Source of the DNA: Bacteroidota bacterium
GTDB taxonomy: Bacteria; Bacteroidota; Bacteroidia; Bacteroidales; Prolixibacteraceae
DNA: 39,351 nt
Assembly: GCA_030698405.1 (NCBI GenBank)
Contig: JAUYMU010000032.1
Span: 1 to 39,351 of the forward strand
Reading direction: 5' to 3'
Part shown: one piece after another, positions 35,501 through 39,351 of the stretch
Numbering within the stretch: the first letter of the stretch is position 1
Layout of the letters: every line of letters starts with the position of its first letter
Notes under the pieces: model-generated
Seen by the model: only the letters and a program-made list of their open reading frames with translations
The model's database searches: none
What the model was told of the DNA's origin: nothing
Program-made: the position numbers and the translations under genes

Positions 35501-37138
35501 CAAGAAGCCACTTCAAAAAATGTGATTTCATGTTCCGGTGGTGTTACCTCTATTTTAAAACACGATTGGGGATTAAACGATGTTTGGAACAACATTGTTT
35601 ATCCACGTTTTGAGCGAATGAACGAGAAAACGAACAGCAATGGTTTTGGACATTGGACCAGCAAAGAAGGCAAACGCGTATTTCAAACAGAAATGCCACT
35701 TGAACTACAAAAGGGGTTTGTCAAAAAGCGGATCGATCATCGCCATCATGCAATGGATGCATTGGTAATTGCCTGCGCTACCCGAAACCACATCAACTAC
35801 TTGAATAACGAACATGCCCGGCAAAAAGACGACAAAATGCGCATTGACCTGAGGAACAAGTTGCGTCGATTAGAAGATATTGTTGTTGACCGATACGAAA
35901 ACGGACAGAAAGTTCGCAAAAACATGAAAGTTGCTAAGGAATTCCATAAACCGTGGGATACTTTTACCCAGGATGCACATACCGCACTGGAAAATATTGT
36001 GGTGAGTTTTAAGCAAAACCTGAGGGTAATAAACAAAAGTATGAACAACTACCAACATTTTGTGGACGGGAAGAAAGTTATTGAAAAACAAATAAAAGGA
36101 GACAATTGGGCAATACGAAAACCTATGCATAAAGATACCGTAGCTGGGCAAGTTAATTTGCGGTTTAAGAAAGCGGCTACACTTTCAGTCGCGATCGATC
36201 AATGGGAAATGTTGGTTGATAAAAACCTAAAAACGAAAATTAAACATTTGATTAATGAAGGCTTAGATAAAAAAAAGATACGAAAATTCTTCGCCGACTG
36301 TGAAAATAAATGGATGGGAAAAGATATATCAAAGCCCGAACTTTACTATTTCAGCAATGAAAAAGATGAATTAGTAGCCTCACGGGTAAGTTTAAATGAT
36401 TCTTTTAATTCTAAAAAAATCGAAAGCATTACAGATACAGGTATTCAAAAAATATTGAATAATCACTTAGCCAATTACGATGAAGAAAAGGATGGAAAAA
36501 CGATTGAACATCCGGAATTGGCCTTTTCTCCCGAAAGAATTGAGGAAATGAATAAAAACATTTTCACTCTCAATGACGGCAAATACCACCAACCCATATG
36601 TAAAGTGCGCACTTATGAACCCAAAGGGAATAAATTCAATGTTGGAAGCACTGGAAATAAAAAAGATAAATATGTGGAAGCTGCCAAGGGAACGAATTTA
36701 TTTTTTGCAATTTATCAAACAGAGGAAGGTAAACGCACATTCGAAACAATACTTTTAAATATTGTAATAGAGCTTCAAAAACAAGGCCTACCACCTGTTC
36801 CTAGAACTAATGAAAATGGAGACAAACTACTTTTCTGGCTTTCTCCAAACGATTTAGTGTATTTACCTATTCAAGATGAAAAATTAGATATTATTTCTGG
36901 GAAAGGTGTTGCAAAAGAGCGAATTTTCAAAATAATTAGTTTTACAGGTAATAGACTGTATGCGATTCCCTACTATATCGCAAGCGTGATTGTTGATAAA
37001 ATGGAATACTCACAATTAAACAAAGTTGAATTTACCGACCAAAAGGAATCGATTAAGGAAATATGTACTCAGATAAGAGTTGATAGGCTTGGAAACATTG
37101 TCGAAATATTTAGTGAAAATTATAACAAAATCAACTAA
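32530..37138 (+). pseudogene. cas9: Cas9, type II-C, interrupted by one frameshift
   Basis: The reading frame from 32530 ends early at 33744. The frame one base later continues the protein from 33710 to the stop at 37138. Dropping one G of the GG pair at 33709-33710 restores TKLFID-DIIFYQRPLKSKK and a product of about 1535 residues, normal for Bacteroidota II-C Cas9. Catalytic sites are all kept: RuvC-I LGLDLGTNSIG (D8), an Arg-rich bridge helix (about 61-85), RuvC-II IHIELGREM (E754), HNH YEIEHIIPQSRYFDD (H876) and RuvC-III HRHHAMDA (H1073, D1076). No other stop or shift is seen in the remaining 1142 codons. The damage is therefore recent, or it is a sequencing error. The stop overlaps the next ATG (TAATG). 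Confidence 0.93.
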
Positions 37139-37984
37139 TGTATTCTCTTGTACCCGATACCAGCTACCATATTTTCAACCATGCCAATGGGTTCGAGAAT
37201 GTGTTCAGGAAAGAAGATAATTTCTATTTCTTTCTGGAAAAGTATCGGTTGTACATTTCCCCCATCGCCGAAACCTACGCGTATTGCCTGATGCCGAACC
37301 ATTTTCACCTGGTGGTGCGGATTCGTAAGCGCGTAGTGATTGAGGAGCTGATTCGAAATAAAACGAAAACTAACTTTTCCAAAGTTTCTAACCTTGATAA
37401 GAGCGTTAGTGGACCTCTAAATGAACACGATATAACAAAGTCTGTAAACTTTGGAAAAGTTGAACGCGTTAGTGGACCTCTAAATGAATACGATAAAAAT
37501 AACTTTTCCAAAGTTTCTAACCTTGAAAAAAGCGTTAGTATACTTCAAAATGAATTAGCCAAAACAAAACCTATAAACTTTGGAAAAGTTGAAGGAAAAG
37601 TTATCAGCGATAGCGATATCGAGAAATTTTTATCGAAACAATTCGCGAACCTGTTTAGCTGTTATACGCAGTCGTTCAACAAGGTATATGATCGAATGGG
37701 ATCGTTGTTTATCAAGAATTTCAAACGCGAACCAATACACGATAAAACCCATTTTCTGAATGTGATTGTTTATACCCACCGCAACCCTGTTCATCATGGA
37801 TTTTGCTCAAATTATGAAGATTGGGATTATAGTTCGTACAACGAAATTATAAACGGAATTTGCGACCAAATAGAACTTGAAAAACTACTTAAAATGACTA
37901 ACGGAATTGAATCATTCAAAGAAATGCACCGAAATGCGCTCGAAAATTTCACTCCGATAAACGAGCTTGAAATACCACCTCACG

Positions 37985-37992
<8 letters not shown>
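37138..37992 (+). CDS. REP-associated Y1 (HUH) transposase-like protein inside the cas operon
   Basis: The 284-residue protein has the Y1 transposase pattern of REP-associated (RAYT) proteins. YHIFNHANG near the start is followed by the HUH motif in YCLMPNHFHLVV (H55, H57) and by a late YTHRNPVHHGF block (Y212 the likely catalytic tyrosine) with WDYSSYNEI. Between them, residues about 79-152 are two tandem 43-residue units encoded by DNA palindromes (NFSKVSNL then NFGKVE), absent from a typical compact family member. Its ATG overlaps the cas9 stop and its end overlaps the cas1 start by 8 nt, so it is built into the cas operon. Whether it serves CRISPR or REP movement is unknown. Confidence 0.88.
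37372..37461. repeat. In-frame palindromic REP-like unit 1 in the transposase-like gene
   Basis: AACTTTTCCAAAGTT (37372-37386) and its exact reverse complement AACTTTGGAAAAGTT (37447-37461) bracket a 90-nt unit. Both arms are translated, as NFSKV and NFGKV. The arms equal the core of REP-like elements A and B at 7.7 and 8.8 kb. Confidence 0.85.
37501..37590. repeat. In-frame palindromic REP-like unit 2 in the transposase-like gene
   Basis: Second unit, again exactly 90 nt, with identical 15-nt arms at 37501-37515 and 37576-37590. The two units are 129 nt apart (43 codons). Between and within them a shorter repeat, GCGTTAGTGGACCTCTAAAT, occurs twice. Reading frame is kept throughout. Confidence 0.85.
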
Positions 37993-39227
<1,235 letters not shown>

Positions 39228-39238
39228 CCTCTCGCACA

Positions 39239-39351
39239 TTAATTTGTCGCTAATTTATAAATCAACCTAAGTTCTGTACCCGGATAAATTGTTTCAGAAT
39301 CGGTTAGCAGTTCACATAATTTTTCTAAAGCACGATTATCCCTTGGGTTTG
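39239..39351 (-). CDS. 3' end of an unidentified gene
   Basis: A minus-strand frame enters from the window edge and ends at TAA (39239-39241), giving the last 36 residues: NPRDNRALEKLCELL, then TDSETIYPGTELRLIYKLATN less its first few shared positions. The helix followed by a YPGT-type strand looks protein-like and faintly recalls C-termini of Bacteroidota transposases, but that is not certain. It converges on cas2 with an 11-nt gap. Confidence 0.55.
   Translation of the reverse strand, partial: NPRDNRALEKLCELLTDSETIYPGTELRLIYKLATN

Noticed and set aside
37372-37590. Tandem units in the transposase-like gene read as a CRISPR array
   Set aside because: They are translated in frame and consist of inverted arms at fixed spacing, with most of the intervening sequence also repeated.

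Overview
The window is chromosomal DNA from a Bacteroidota bacterium, most likely Bacteroidales/Marinilabiliales-like; the order is an inference. The phylum rests on several signs: TAnnTTTG (-7) and TTTG (-33) promoters, a large secreted protein with Ig-like and SprB-type repeats, the small DUF4295 protein next to rpmG/rpmB, a DUF6934-type cassette, and a long type II-C Cas9.

Layout. 1-4589 (-): open 5' part of a very large secreted adhesin. 4590-5104: gene-free, with a diverged 53-nt direct repeat. 5105-6376 (+): DUF819 membrane protein. 6429-7686 (+): rpsF-rpsR-rplI operon with a clear promoter, a palindrome at its probable start site and a terminator. 7691-8828: an exported protein flanked by two palindromic REP-like elements. 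8837-13530 (-): the 2-oxoglutarate dehydrogenase genes odhB and sucA, separated by a two-gene DUF6934-type cassette. 13729-15158 (+): lipase-like hydrolase, then an antitoxin with a truncated toxin. 15169-18308 (-): rimO, ftsY, then rpmB-rpmG-DUF4295. 18502-20903 (+): MBOAT acyltransferase plus SGNH partner, probably an O-acetylation pair for an exported polymer. 21001-25551: CPBP protease, coaD, thioredoxin-fold protein, NUDIX (-), pyrE, SRPBCC. 25609-26394 (-): birA. 26451-31992 (+): rsfS-ftsH-lutC-like-DUF2007-cdsA-psd-pssA, a membrane quality-control and phospholipid-synthesis run. 31993-39227: type II-C CRISPR-Cas locus. 39239-39351 (-): 3' end of an unidentified gene.

The CRISPR-Cas locus is the most unusual part. 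A tracrRNA with its own terminator is encoded on the minus strand upstream of cas9, and behind it lies a second, partial copy of the tracrRNA tail with its own terminator-like hairpin. cas9 (about 1535 codons when repaired) carries one single-base frameshift. Between cas9 and cas1, overlapping both neighbours, sits a REP-associated Y1 (HUH) transposase-like gene. That gene contains two in-frame tandem copies of a palindromic unit whose 15-nt arms are the same sequence as the REP-like elements 29 kb away at 7.7 and 8.8 kb. The window therefore holds a candidate transposase/REP system built into a CRISPR-Cas operon. No CRISPR array is present in the window.

All calls come from reading the sequence. 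No database search, structure prediction or alignment program was run.
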